NCBI RefSeq assembly: GCF_902859705.1
Contig: NZ_CADIJO010000001.1
Span: 434,001-498,000, forward strand
Source: Achromobacter deleyi
GTDB lineage: Bacteria > Pseudomonadota > Gammaproteobacteria > Burkholderiales > Burkholderiaceae_B
Length of the DNA stretch: 64,000 bases
Direction: 5' to 3'
Shown in pieces: positions 6,151 through 14,774 of the stretch. Numbering within the stretch: position 1 is the first letter of the stretch; every line of letters begins with the position of its first letter. Both the position numbers and the translations under genes were made by a program. The notes beneath the pieces are model-generated. The model was not told where the DNA came from. It ran no database searches and saw only the letters and a program-made list of their open reading frames with translations.

Positions 6151-9018
6151 ATGTCTTCGGAAATAGAATCTCTATCCACGTCTTATCTCTTTGGGGGTAA
6201 CGCCCCTTATGTTGAGGAGCTTTACGAAGCCTACCTCGACAATCCCGGTTCGGTACCTGACAACTGGCGCGAATACTTCGACCAGCTGCAACATGCTCCC
6301 GCTACCGACGGCCAGGAATCCACCCGCGACCAGGCCCACGCTCCCATCGTCGAATCGTTCGCCCAGCGCGCCAAGGCCAATGCCTTCGTGCAACGCGCCG
6401 CCGAACCCGACCTGAGCGTCGCCACCAAGCAAGTGTCGGTGCAATCGCTGATTGCCGCCTACCGTTCGCTGGGTTCGCGCTGGGCTGACCTGGATCCGCT
6501 CAAGCGCCAGGAACGTCCGCCGATCCCCGAACTCGATCCGGCCTTCTACGGCCTGACCGAAGCCGATCTGGACCAGACCTACTCGGCCACCAACACCTAC
6601 TTCACGACCGCCAGCACGATGACGCTGCGCGACATCCTGAAGGCGCTGCGCGACACGTACTGCCGCAGCATCGGTGCTGAATTCACGCACATCTCCGACC
6701 CCGCCGCCAAGCGCTGGATCCAGGAACGCCTGGAAACCACCCTGGGCGCGCCCGCCTACTCGGTCGAAGAAAAGCGCCACATCCTGCAGCAGCTGACCGA
6801 GTCCGAAGGCCTCGAGCGCTTCCTGCACACCAAGTACGTCGGCCAGAAGCGCTTCTCGCTGGAAGGCGGCGAAAGCTTCATCGCCTCGATGGACGAAGTG
6901 GTGAACCACGCCGGTGAAAACGGCGTCCAGGAAATCGTGGTCGGCATGGCCCACCGCGGCCGCCTGAACCTGCTCGTGAACATCATGGGCAAGATGCCTG
7001 GCGACCTGTTCGCCGAGTTCGAAGGCAAGCACGCCGAAGGCCTGACCGACGGCGACGTGAAGTACCACAACGGCTTCTCGAGCGACCTGTCGACCCGTGG
7101 CGGTCCGGTGCACCTGTCGCTGGCGTTCAACCCGTCCCACCTGGAAATCGTCAACCCCGTGGTCGAAGGCAGCGCACGCGCCCGCCAAGAGCGCCGCGGC
7201 GATGCCGAAGGCAAGCAAGTGCTGCCGGTGCTGGTGCACGGTGACGCGGCTTTCGCCGGCCAGGGCGTCGTGATGGAAACCCTGAACCTGGCCCAGACCC
7301 GCGGCTACGGCACGGGCGGCACGCTGCACATCGTCATCAACAACCAGATCGGTTTCACCACATCCGACCCGCGTGACTCGCGTTCGACGCTGTATTGCAC
7401 CGACGTGGTCAAGATGATCGAAGCGCCGGTGTTCCACGTCAACGGCGACGATCCCGAAGCCGTCGTGTTCGTCACCAAGCTGGCCCTGGACTACCGCCTG
7501 CAGTTCCGCCACGACATCGTCGTGGACATCGTCTGCTTCCGCAAGCTGGGCCACAACGAGCAAGACACCCCGTCGCTGACGCAGCCCCTGATGTACAAGC
7601 GCATCGGCCACCATCCCGGCACGCGCAAGCTGTACGCCGACAAGCTGACCACGCAAGGCGTGCTGGCCGAGGGCGAAGCCGACCAGCTGGTCAAGGACTA
7701 CCGCCAGCTGATGGAAGACGGCCAGCGCACCATCGAACCGGTGCTGACCGACTACAAGAGCAAGTACGCGATCGACTGGTCGCCGTTCCTGGGCGCCAAG
7801 TGGACCGACCAGGCCGACACCGCCGTGCCGCTGGCTGAACTCAAGCGCATCGGCGAACGCATCACCACCGTGCCGGAAGGCTTCACGGTGCACCCGCTGG
7901 TCGCCAAGCTGCTGAACGACCGCCGCACCATGGCCAAGGGCGAAATGAACCTGGACTGGGGCATGGGCGAACACCTCGCCTTCGCGACCCTGGTGTCCTC
8001 GGGCTACGCCATCCGCATCACCGGCCAGGATTCGGGCCGCGGTACGTTCACGCACCGCCACGCCGTGCTGCACGACCAGAACCGCGAACGCTGGAACGAC
8101 GGCACCTACATCCCGCTGCAGAACGTCTCGGAAGGCCAGGCGCCGTTCACCGTGATCGACTCCGTGCTGTCCGAAGAGGCGGTGCTGGGCTTCGAATACG
8201 GCTACTCCAGCGCTGAACCGAACACGCTGACCATCTGGGAAGGCCAGTTTGGCGACTTCGTCAACGGCGCCCAGGTCGTGATCGACCAGTTCATCAGCTC
8301 CGGCGAAGCCAAGTGGGGCCGCCAGTCGGGCCTGACCCTGATGCTGCCGCACGGCTACGAAGGCCAAGGCCCCGAGCACTCGTCGGGCCGCATCGAGCGC
8401 TTCCTGCAACTGTGCGCCGACAACAACATGCAAGTGGTTCAGCCGACCTCGGCTTCGCAGATCTTCCACGTTCTGCGCCGCCAGATGATCCGCCCGTTCC
8501 GCAAGCCGCTGGTACTGTTCACGCCGAAGTCGCTGCTGCGCAACAAGGACGCCGGTTCGCCCCTGACCGATCTGGCCGGCGGCAGCTTCCGCCCGGTCAT
8601 CGGTGAAGTCGACGAGGCCATCGACGCCAGCAAGGTCAAGCGCGTGCTGGCTTGCTCGGGCAAGGTGTACTACGACCTGGTCAACGCCCGCCGCGAGCGT
8701 GGCGCCGACAACGTCGCCATCGTCCGTGTCGAGCAGCTCTACCCGTTCGCGCACAAGTCTTTCGAGACCGAACTGCGCAAGTACCCGAAGGCGACGGAAG
8801 TCATCTGGGTGCAGGACGAACCGCAGAACCAAGGTGCGTGGTTCTACGTGCAGCATCACGTGTACGAGAACATGGTCGAAGGCCAGAAGCTGGGCTACGC
8901 AGGTCGCGCCGCTTCGGCGTCGCCGGCCGTGGGCTACCTGGCCAAGCACCAGGAGCAGCAAAAGGCCCTGATCGAAACGGCCTTCGCGCCCAAGTTCAAG
9001 GTCATGCTGACGAAGTAA
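6151..9018 (+). CDS. sucA: 2-oxoglutarate dehydrogenase E1 component
   Basis: 955 residues, full length for E1. It decarboxylates 2-oxoglutarate with thiamine diphosphate and passes the succinyl group to the lipoyl arm of SucB in the TCA cycle. The N-terminal E2-binding segment YLFGGNAPYVEELYEAYL is typical. The ThDP motif begins with GDAAFAGQGVVMETLNLAQ at 364 and ends at Asn-Asn 397-398. QDSGRGTFTHRHAVLHDQ belongs to the conserved C-terminal transketolase half. It is first of a three-gene unit with sucB (100 bases on) and lpdA. It is also called odhA. Confidence 0.98.
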   Translation: MSSEIESLSTSYLFGGNAPYVEELYEAYLDNPGSVPDNWREYFDQLQHAPATDGQESTRDQAHAPIVESFAQRAKANAFVQRAAEPDLSVATKQVSVQSLIAAYRSLGSRWADLDPLKRQERPPIPELDPAFYGLTEADLDQTYSATNTYFTTASTMTLRDILKALRDTYCRSIGAEFTHISDPAAKRWIQERLETTLGAPAYSVEEKRHILQQLTESEGLERFLHTKYVGQKRFSLEGGESFIASMDEVVNHAGENGVQEIVVGMAHRGRLNLLVNIMGKMPGDLFAEFEGKHAEGLTDGDVKYHNGFSSDLSTRGGPVHLSLAFNPSHLEIVNPVVEGSARARQERRGDAEGKQVLPVLVHGDAAFAGQGVVMETLNLAQTRGYGTGGTLHIVINNQIGFTTSDPRDSRSTLYCTDVVKMIEAPVFHVNGDDPEAVVFVTKLALDYRLQFRHDIVVDIVCFRKLGHNEQDTPSLTQPLMYKRIGHHPGTRKLYADKLTTQGVLAEGEADQLVKDYRQLMEDGQRTIEPVLTDYKSKYAIDWSPFLGAKWTDQADTAVPLAELKRIGERITTVPEGFTVHPLVAKLLNDRRTMAKGEMNLDWGMGEHLAFATLVSSGYAIRITGQDSGRGTFTHRHAVLHDQNRERWNDGTYIPLQNVSEGQAPFTVIDSVLSEEAVLGFEYGYSSAEPNTLTIWEGQFGDFVNGAQVVIDQFISSGEAKWGRQSGLTLMLPHGYEGQGPEHSSGRIERFLQLCADNNMQVVQPTSASQIFHVLRRQMIRPFRKPLVLFTPKSLLRNKDAGSPLTDLAGGSFRPVIGEVDEAIDASKVKRVLACSGKVYYDLVNARRERGADNVAIVRVEQLYPFAHKSFETELRKYPKATEVIWVQDEPQNQGAWFYVQHHVYENMVEGQKLGYAGRAASASPAVGYLAKHQEQQKALIETAFAPKFKVMLTK

Positions 9019-9118
9019 ACCCGCTGGATGCGCGTGCCGCGCGGCAAGTGTCTGAAACCCCGTTTCGAACCTTGCCGCGCCGCCCCCACAAGAACACACA
9101 CTTTACGGAACAAACAAA

Positions 9119-10351
9119 ATGGCTATCACCGACGTCGTCGTCCCCCAACTCTCCGAATCCGTCTCCGAAGCGACCCTGCTGACCTGGAAGAAGCAGCCCG
9201 GCGCTGCCGTCGAAGCGGACGAAATCCTGATCGAAGTCGAAACCGACAAGGTCGTGCTGGAAGTGCCGGCCCCCGCCTCGGGCGTGCTGGCTGAAATCGT
9301 CAAGGGCGACGGCAGCACCGTCACCTCGGGCGAAGTCCTGGCCCGCATCGACACCGCCGGCAAGGCCGCCGCCGCCGCGACCGCCCCCGCCGCCGAAGCG
9401 CCCAAGGCCGCGCAAGCCGCCGCTGCCCCGGCCGCTGCCGCCCCCGCCTCGACCGCCGCTGCTGGCGTGGCTTCGCCCGCCGCTGCCAAGATCCTCGCCG
9501 AAAAGGGCGTGGATGCCGCCAACGTCGCCGGCACCGGCCGTGACGGCCGCGTCACCAAGGGCGACGCCCTGAACGCCAGCGCCCCCGCCGCCAAGGCCGC
9601 GCCGGCCAAGGCCCCGGCTGCTCCCGCCCCGACCACGCTGTCGCTGGACGGCCGTCCGGAACAGCGCGTGCCGATGAGCCGCCTGCGCGCCCGCATCGCC
9701 GAGCGCCTGCTGCAATCGCAGCAAGAAAACGCGATCCTGACCACGTTCAACGAAGTGAACATGCAAGCGGTCATCGATCTGCGCAACAAGTACAAGGACA
9801 AGTTCGAGAAAGAGCACGGCATCAAGCTGGGCTTCATGTCGTTCTTCGTCAAGGCCGCCGTGGCCGCCCTGAAGAAGTTCCCGCTGATCAACGCCTCGAT
9901 CGACGGCAAGGACATCATCTATCACGGCTACTTCGACATCGGTATCGCTGTCGGCAGCCCGCGTGGCCTGGTGGTGCCGATCCTGCGCAACGCCGACCAG
10001 CTGTCCATCGCTGAAATCGAAAAGACCATCGCTGACTTCGGCCGCCGCGCTGCCGACGGCAAGCTGGGCATTGAAGAAATGACCGGCGGCACCTTCTCGA
10101 TTTCCAACGGTGGCGTGTTCGGTTCGATGCTGTCGACCCCGATCATCAACCCGCCGCAATCGGCCATCCTGGGCGTGCACGCCACCAAGGAACGCGCCGT
10201 GGTGGAAAACGGCCAGATCGTCATCCGCCCGATGAACTACCTGGCCCTGTCCTACGACCACCGCATCATCGACGGCCGCGAAGCCGTGCTGGGCCTGGTC
10301 GCCATGAAGGACGCCCTGGAAGATCCGCAGCGCCTGTTGCTGGACCTGTAA
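9119..10351 (+). CDS. sucB: Dihydrolipoyl succinyltransferase E2 of 2-oxoglutarate dehydrogenase
   Basis: 410 residues. An N-terminal lipoyl domain carries the lipoylated lysine K44 in [13 protein letters not shown]. An Ala/Pro-rich linker (about 82-118) leads to a peripheral-subunit-binding domain (about 118-152, [20 protein letters not shown]), a second linker, and the catalytic domain with SYDHRIIDG (His381, Asp385). It transfers succinyl from the lipoyl arm to CoA and forms the complex core. It sits between sucA and lpdA, all on one strand. It is also called odhB. Confidence 0.98.
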   Translation: MAITDVVVPQLSESVSEATLLTWKKQPGAAVEADEILIEVETDKVVLEVPAPASGVLAEIVKGDGSTVTSGEVLARIDTAGKAAAAATAPAAEAPKAAQAAAAPAAAAPASTAAAGVASPAAAKILAEKGVDAANVAGTGRDGRVTKGDALNASAPAAKAAPAKAPAAPAPTTLSLDGRPEQRVPMSRLRARIAERLLQSQQENAILTTFNEVNMQAVIDLRNKYKDKFEKEHGIKLGFMSFFVKAAVAALKKFPLINASIDGKDIIYHGYFDIGIAVGSPRGLVVPILRNADQLSIAEIEKTIADFGRRAADGKLGIEEMTGGTFSISNGGVFGSMLSTPIINPPQSAILGVHATKERAVVENGQIVIRPMNYLALSYDHRIIDGREAVLGLVAMKDALEDPQRLLLDL

Positions 10352-10468
10352 TCTCGGCGCCCCGCGCCCGGCGCCGCCGCGACCCTCGGTCCGCGGCGCC
10401 CGGCCGGCTCCGAGCCGGCTTGCGCGGGCCGGGGCGAGTTCCACACCCTCCTCATTCGCGAGAACACT

Positions 10469-11896
10469 ATGTCCAAACAATTTGACGTCGTCGTCATCGG
10501 CGCGGGCCCCGGCGGCTACATCGCCGCCATTCGCGCCGCGCAGCTCGGCATGTCGGTGGCTTGCATCGACGCCTGGCAGAACGGCCAAGGCGGCCCGGCT
10601 CCCGGCGGCACCTGCACCAACGTCGGTTGCATCCCGTCCAAGGCGCTCCTGCAATCGTCCGAGCACTTCGAACAAGCCAACCACCACTTCGCCGAGCACG
10701 GCATCGAAGTCAAGGGCGTCAGCCTGAAGCTCGACACGCTGATCGGCCGCAAGAACTCGGTGGTCAAGCAGAACAACGACGGCATCCTGTACCTGTTCAA
10801 GAAGAACAAGGTCACCTTCTTCCACGGCAAGGGCGCGTTCAGCGGCCAGGTCGACGGCGGCTGGGCCATCAAGGTCACCGGCACCACCGAAGAAGACCTG
10901 GTTGCCAAGCACGTCGTGGTCGCCACGGGTTCGTCGGCACGCGAGCTGCCCGGCCTGCCGTTCGACGAAAAGGTCGTGCTGTCCAACGACGGCGCGCTGA
11001 ACATCGGCGCCGTGCCCAAGACGCTGGGCGTGATCGGCGCGGGCGTGATCGGCCTGGAAATGGGCAGCGTGTGGCGCCGCCTGGGTTCGGAAGTCACCAT
11101 CCTGGAAGCGATGCCGGAATTCCTGGCCGCCGCTGACGCGCAGGTGGCCAAGGAAGCCCTGAAGGCCTTCACCAAGCAAGGCCTGAACATCCAGATGGGC
11201 GTCAAGATCGGCGAGATCAAGGCGACCGCCAAGTCGGTGACCGTGCCCTACGTCGACGCCAAGGGCGCCGAGCAGAAGCTGGTCGTGGACAAGCTGATCG
11301 TCTCGATCGGCCGCGTGCCCTACACCGGCGGCCTGAACGCCGACGCCGTGGGCCTGAAGCTGGACGAACGCGGCTTCGTGGCCGTGGACGGCGACTGCAA
11401 GACCAACCTGCCCAACGTCTGGGCGGTGGGCGACGTGGTGCGCGGCCCGATGCTGGCGCACAAGGCTGAAGAAGAAGGCGTTGCCGTGGCCGAGCGTATC
11501 GCCGGCCAGCACGGCCATGTCAACTTCGACACCGTGCCGTGGGTGATCTACACCTCGCCGGAAATCGCCTGGGTCGGCAAGACCGAGCAGCAGCTCAAGG
11601 CCGAAGGCCGCGAGTACAAGGCAGGCAGCTTCCCGTTCCTGGCCAACGGCCGTGCCCGCGCCCTGGGTGACACCACCGGCTTTGCCAAGGTGATCGCCGA
11701 CGCCAAGACCGACGAGGTCCTGGGCGTGCACATCGTGGGCCCGATGGCCTCGGAGCTGATCTCGGAAGCCGTGACGATCATGGAGTTCCGCGGCGCCGCC
11801 GAAGACATCGCCCGCATCTGCCACGCGCACCCGACGCTGTCGGAAGCCGTGAAGGAAGCGGCGCTGGCCGTTGACAAGCGCGCCCTGAACTTCTGA
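10469..11896 (+). CDS. lpdA: Dihydrolipoamide dehydrogenase E3
   Basis: 475 residues. An FAD-binding GAGPGG lies at 11-16 and the redox disulfide is C49/C54 in [13 protein letters not shown]. An NAD-binding [10 protein letters not shown] and the C-terminal active-site His-Glu region ([10 protein letters not shown]) are present. It reoxidises the dihydrolipoyl arm of SucB and makes NADH. It is the last gene of sucA-sucB-lpdA, followed by a strong terminator. The 117-base sucB-lpdA gap is GC-rich and shows no clear promoter. Confidence 0.98.
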   Translation: MSKQFDVVVIGAGPGGYIAAIRAAQLGMSVACIDAWQNGQGGPAPGGTCTNVGCIPSKALLQSSEHFEQANHHFAEHGIEVKGVSLKLDTLIGRKNSVVKQNNDGILYLFKKNKVTFFHGKGAFSGQVDGGWAIKVTGTTEEDLVAKHVVVATGSSARELPGLPFDEKVVLSNDGALNIGAVPKTLGVIGAGVIGLEMGSVWRRLGSEVTILEAMPEFLAAADAQVAKEALKAFTKQGLNIQMGVKIGEIKATAKSVTVPYVDAKGAEQKLVVDKLIVSIGRVPYTGGLNADAVGLKLDERGFVAVDGDCKTNLPNVWAVGDVVRGPMLAHKAEEEGVAVAERIAGQHGHVNFDTVPWVIYTSPEIAWVGKTEQQLKAEGREYKAGSFPFLANGRARALGDTTGFAKVIADAKTDEVLGVHIVGPMASELISEAVTIMEFRGAAEDIARICHAHPTLSEAVKEAALAVDKRALNF

Positions 11897-11925
11897 TCCT
11901 GCGCCGCGCTGTCGCATAGCCAAGG

Positions 11926-11954
11926 GGGCGGGTTCTCGGACCCGCCCTTTTTTT
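11926..11954 (+). terminator. Terminator after lpdA
   Basis: Perfect 8-bp stem GGGCGGGT / ACCCGCCC with loop TCTCGG, followed by seven T. It lies 29 bases after the lpdA stop and separates the operon from zapE. Confidence 0.92.
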
Positions 11955-11978
11955 CATCCGCTCGACTTTGCCCCTTCC

Positions 11979-13070
11979 ATGAACGTCCGCGAATACTACG
12001 AACATGCCCTGGCCGAACGCGGCTACAAGCCCGATGCCGCCCAGAAAAAGGCGATCGACCGGCTGCAGCGCTATTACGACGAATGGGTCAAGTTCAAGGC
12101 GTTGCGCTCGAACGCGCTCAAGAAACTCTTGAACCGTCCCGACGTGCCGCGCGGCGTCTATCTGTGGGGTGGAGTGGGGCGGGGCAAGAGCTTCCTGATG
12201 GACGCCTTCTACGCGACCGTGCCCGTGGTGCGCAAGACGCGCCTGCATTTTCACGAGTTCATGCGCGGGGTGCACCGCGAGCTCGAAGAAGTGAAGGGCA
12301 TGCAGGACCCGCTGGACGAAGTGGCCAAACGCGTGGCCAAGCGTTACCGCCTGATCTGTTTCGACGAATTCCACGTGTCCGATGTGGCGGATGCGATGAT
12401 CCTGCACCGCCTGCTGTTCAAGCTGTTCGAATACGGCACGTCGTTCGTGATGACGTCCAATTACGAGCCGTCCACCCTGTACCCGGACGGCCTGCACCGC
12501 GACCGCGTGATGCCCGCGATCGAGCTGATCCAGGCGCGCATGGACGTGATGAACGTCGACGCCGGCGTCGACTACCGCCGCCGTTCGCTCGAACAGGTGC
12601 AGTGCTATCACTCGCCGCTGGACGAGCGTGCGCAGGCGGCGCTGCAAGAGGCCTTCAACACCCTGGCCGATACGCCGCCGCAGGAGCCGCTGCTGCATAT
12701 CGAGCACCGCGAGATCCGCGCGCTGGCGCTGGCCGGTTCGGTGGTGTGGTTCGACTTTGCCACGCTGTGCGGCGGCCCCCGTTCGCAGAACGACTACCTG
12801 GAACTGGCCAATCGGTTCCACGCGGTGATCCTGTCCGGCGTGCCGCGCATGGGGCCGCGCCAGGCGTCCGAGGCGCGCCGCTTCACCTGGCTGATCGACG
12901 TGTTCTACGACCACAAGGTCAAGCTGATCATGTCGGCTGAATGCGAACCCGAAGAGATCTACACCGAGGGCGCGCTGGCCAACGAATTCCACCGCACGGT
13001 CTCGCGCATTCTGGAAATGCAGTCGCGCGAATACCTGGAATCCGAACGCCGCCTGACGGTAACGTTGTAG
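11979..13070 (+). CDS. zapE: AFG1-family ATPase ZapE (cell division)
   Basis: 363 residues, normal ZapE length. The Walker A motif is GGVGRGKS at 64-71 and the Walker B-like segment is LICFDEFHVSD near 126-136. The sensor region SFVMTSNYEPSTLYPDGLHR and the C-terminal FHRTVSRILEMQS also match the AFG1-like family. In E. coli ZapE acts on the FtsZ ring and matters under low oxygen or heat. Here it follows the lpdA terminator at close distance. Confidence 0.93.
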   Translation: MNVREYYEHALAERGYKPDAAQKKAIDRLQRYYDEWVKFKALRSNALKKLLNRPDVPRGVYLWGGVGRGKSFLMDAFYATVPVVRKTRLHFHEFMRGVHRELEEVKGMQDPLDEVAKRVAKRYRLICFDEFHVSDVADAMILHRLLFKLFEYGTSFVMTSNYEPSTLYPDGLHRDRVMPAIELIQARMDVMNVDAGVDYRRRSLEQVQCYHSPLDERAQAALQEAFNTLADTPPQEPLLHIEHREIRALALAGSVVWFDFATLCGGPRSQNDYLELANRFHAVILSGVPRMGPRQASEARRFTWLIDVFYDHKVKLIMSAECEPEEIYTEGALANEFHRTVSRILEMQSREYLESERRLTVTL

Positions 13071-13128
13071 TTATGCCGCACGCCTGCGCCGCGAGGGCAG
13101 GCGTGGCGCGATTTGCGTACTTAAAATT

Positions 13129-13147
13129 AGTAATGCAAGTCATTATC
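13129..13147. promoter_or_regulatory. Fur-box-like site upstream of the FecI-type sigma gene
   Basis: AGTAATGCAAGTCATTATC matches 14 of 19 positions of the classical Fur consensus, including an exact TCATTATC right half. It lies 45 bases upstream of the GTG start of the sigma gene, where iron-repressed ECF sigma promoters usually carry one. Confidence 0.65.
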
Positions 13148-13153
13148 AATTAA

Positions 13154-13194
13154 CATTTGAAGACTTCAGGTCCCCGCGCCGCAGTCTTCAAGTG
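13154..13194 (+). promoter_or_regulatory. Hairpin over the start codon of the sigma gene
   Basis: TTGAAGACT (13157-13165) and AGTCTTCAA (13183-13191) are perfect inverted repeats with a 17-base loop. The pairing extends by CAT (13154-13156) against the GTG start codon (13192-13194), with one G-U wobble. In mRNA the start codon would sit at the base of a 12-bp stem. No ribosome site is visible outside it. Translational control is possible. Confidence 0.55.
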
Positions 13195-13725
13195 CCTTCC
13201 ACCTTCGTTTCTTCCCCGGCTGCCCACGCCGATGTTCCCGCCACGCATGTCGACGGCCTGTACCGGGACCATCGGCCGTGGCTGTTCGGCTGGCTGCGTC
13301 GCAAGCTCGGTTGCGCGCATCGCGCCGAAGACCTCGCTCAAGACGTGTTCGTGCGGGTGATACAGGGACGCAAGTGCGTGCGCGCGGACGACGCGCGGGC
13401 GTTGCTCACCACGATCGCCAAGGGCCTGGTGGTGGATCACCAGCGCCACGCCGCCCTGGAAAATGCCTATCTGACCTACCTGGCCGGCATGCCCGAGGTC
13501 TACGCGCCGTCGCCCGAGACCCAGGCCGAGCAGATGCAGGCGCTGATGCAGCTGGACCGCCTGCTGGACAGCCTGCCGCCCAAGGCGCGCTCGGCCTTCC
13601 TGTTGTCGCAGCTGGACGGCCTGACCTATCCCGAGATCGCGCAGCGCCTGGGCGTATCGCTCAGTTCGGTGCAGCAGTACATGGTGCGGGCGATGTCCGC
13701 CTGCTATGCGGCGTTCTATGACTAG
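13192..13725 (+). CDS. FecI-type ECF sigma factor
   Basis: 177 residues from GTG 13192; I see no ATG or GTG in frame nearby that fits better. Region 2 is near DGLYRDHRPWLFGWLRRKLG and HRAEDLAQDVFVRVI (about 22-58). Region 4 is near LPPKARSAFLLSQLDGLTYPEIAQRLGVS (about 126-160). Such factors transcribe the neighbouring TonB receptor gene when a siderophore is sensed through FecR. The gene follows a Fur-box-like site and a start-codon hairpin, and it overlaps fecR by 8 bases. Confidence 0.93.
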   Translation: MPSTFVSSPAAHADVPATHVDGLYRDHRPWLFGWLRRKLGCAHRAEDLAQDVFVRVIQGRKCVRADDARALLTTIAKGLVVDHQRHAALENAYLTYLAGMPEVYAPSPETQAEQMQALMQLDRLLDSLPPKARSAFLLSQLDGLTYPEIAQRLGVSLSSVQQYMVRAMSACYAAFYD

Positions 13726-14686
13726 CGCCGCGAACCGCGTAGTGGCTGCGCCGGCCGACCCGGTGGTGCGCCAGGCGATTGCCTGGTGGGCGCGGCTGCA
13801 GTCCGGCGTGGACATCGCCGCCGATCGCGAGGCCTGCCATGCCTGGCTGGCGCAAGACCCCGCGCATCGCCAGGCCTGGGAACGGCTGGAGGCCATCGGC
13901 CGAGACGCCCGCCGGGTGCCGGCCGCGTTGGCGCATGCGGCGCTGGACGGCCCGGTATCGCCCGGCCGGCGCAATGTCCTGCGCGCCACGCTGTCGCTGG
14001 CCGGGGTGGGCGTGGCAGCGTGGGCCGGCTACCGCCACACGCCGTGGCAGCGCCTGGCGGCCGACCTGAGCACGGGCGTGGGCGAGCGCCGCTCGGTTGC
14101 GCTGGCCGACGGCCTGGCCGTCACCTTGAACAGCGACAGCGCGTTGCGCTTGCGCCTGGAAGGCGGCGCCCGCGGCATCCACCTGCTGCGCGGCGAAATC
14201 CTGGTCAATGCACAATCGCGCCCCGGCGCCGCGGCGCTGCGGGTGGATACGGGCTACGGCGTGCTGGTGGCCGAGAACGCGCGCTTTGACGTGCGTCGCA
14301 CCGACAGCGGTGCGCGCCTGGGCGTGTACGAGGGCAGTGTGTCGCTGCTGCGGGACGGACAGGCCGCGCAGGCCGAGGCCGGCGAGCGGCTGCACTACGG
14401 TGACCACGGCAGCGTGGTGCGGCACGCGTCCGACCCCGACCGGCTGGCCTGGGTGGATGGCCTGGTGGTGGCCAAGGATTGGCGGCTGGATTATTTCGCG
14501 CAGTACCTGGCGCGTCAGCGTGTGGGGATGATCCGAGTGGACCCGGCCGTGGCCGCACTGCGGCTGTCGGGCGTGTTTCCGCTGGACGACGCGGAGCGCG
14601 CGCTGAAGGCGCTGGAGCCGGCCCTGCCCATAGTCGTGACCCGTCATACGCAGTACTGGCTGCAGGTCGGTCCGCGCGAGACCTGA
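13718..14686 (+). CDS. FecR-type anti-sigma / sigma regulator
   Basis: 322 residues from ATG 13718, overlapping the end of the sigma gene; an ATG 12 bases earlier is an alternative start. The N-terminal cytoplasmic part, with WARLQSGVDIAADREACHAWLAQDP, matches the DUF4880 region that binds FecI-type sigma factors. One hydrophobic segment near 88-102 should cross the inner membrane. The periplasmic FecR domain follows (GVGERRSVALADGLAVTLNSDSA, then LRGEILVNA). It would relay the signal from the signalling domain of the adjacent receptor to the sigma factor. Confidence 0.93.
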   Translation: MTSAANRVVAAPADPVVRQAIAWWARLQSGVDIAADREACHAWLAQDPAHRQAWERLEAIGRDARRVPAALAHAALDGPVSPGRRNVLRATLSLAGVGVAAWAGYRHTPWQRLAADLSTGVGERRSVALADGLAVTLNSDSALRLRLEGGARGIHLLRGEILVNAQSRPGAAALRVDTGYGVLVAENARFDVRRTDSGARLGVYEGSVSLLRDGQAAQAEAGERLHYGDHGSVVRHASDPDRLAWVDGLVVAKDWRLDYFAQYLARQRVGMIRVDPAVAALRLSGVFPLDDAERALKALEPALPIVVTRHTQYWLQVGPRET

Positions 14687-14774
14687 CCGTTACAACTTTT
14701 TTTCACGTCGTCCTGCAGGTTTTTGATTCCCGTACGGAAAGGCAGAGATAGAGACCTACGTACAGGGAGTTTTC

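Noticed and set aside
6172-11923. Two long minus-strand open frames opposite sucA and sucB-lpdA
   Set aside because: They are shadows of textbook genes, with Val/His/Arg/Gly-rich composition and no motif.
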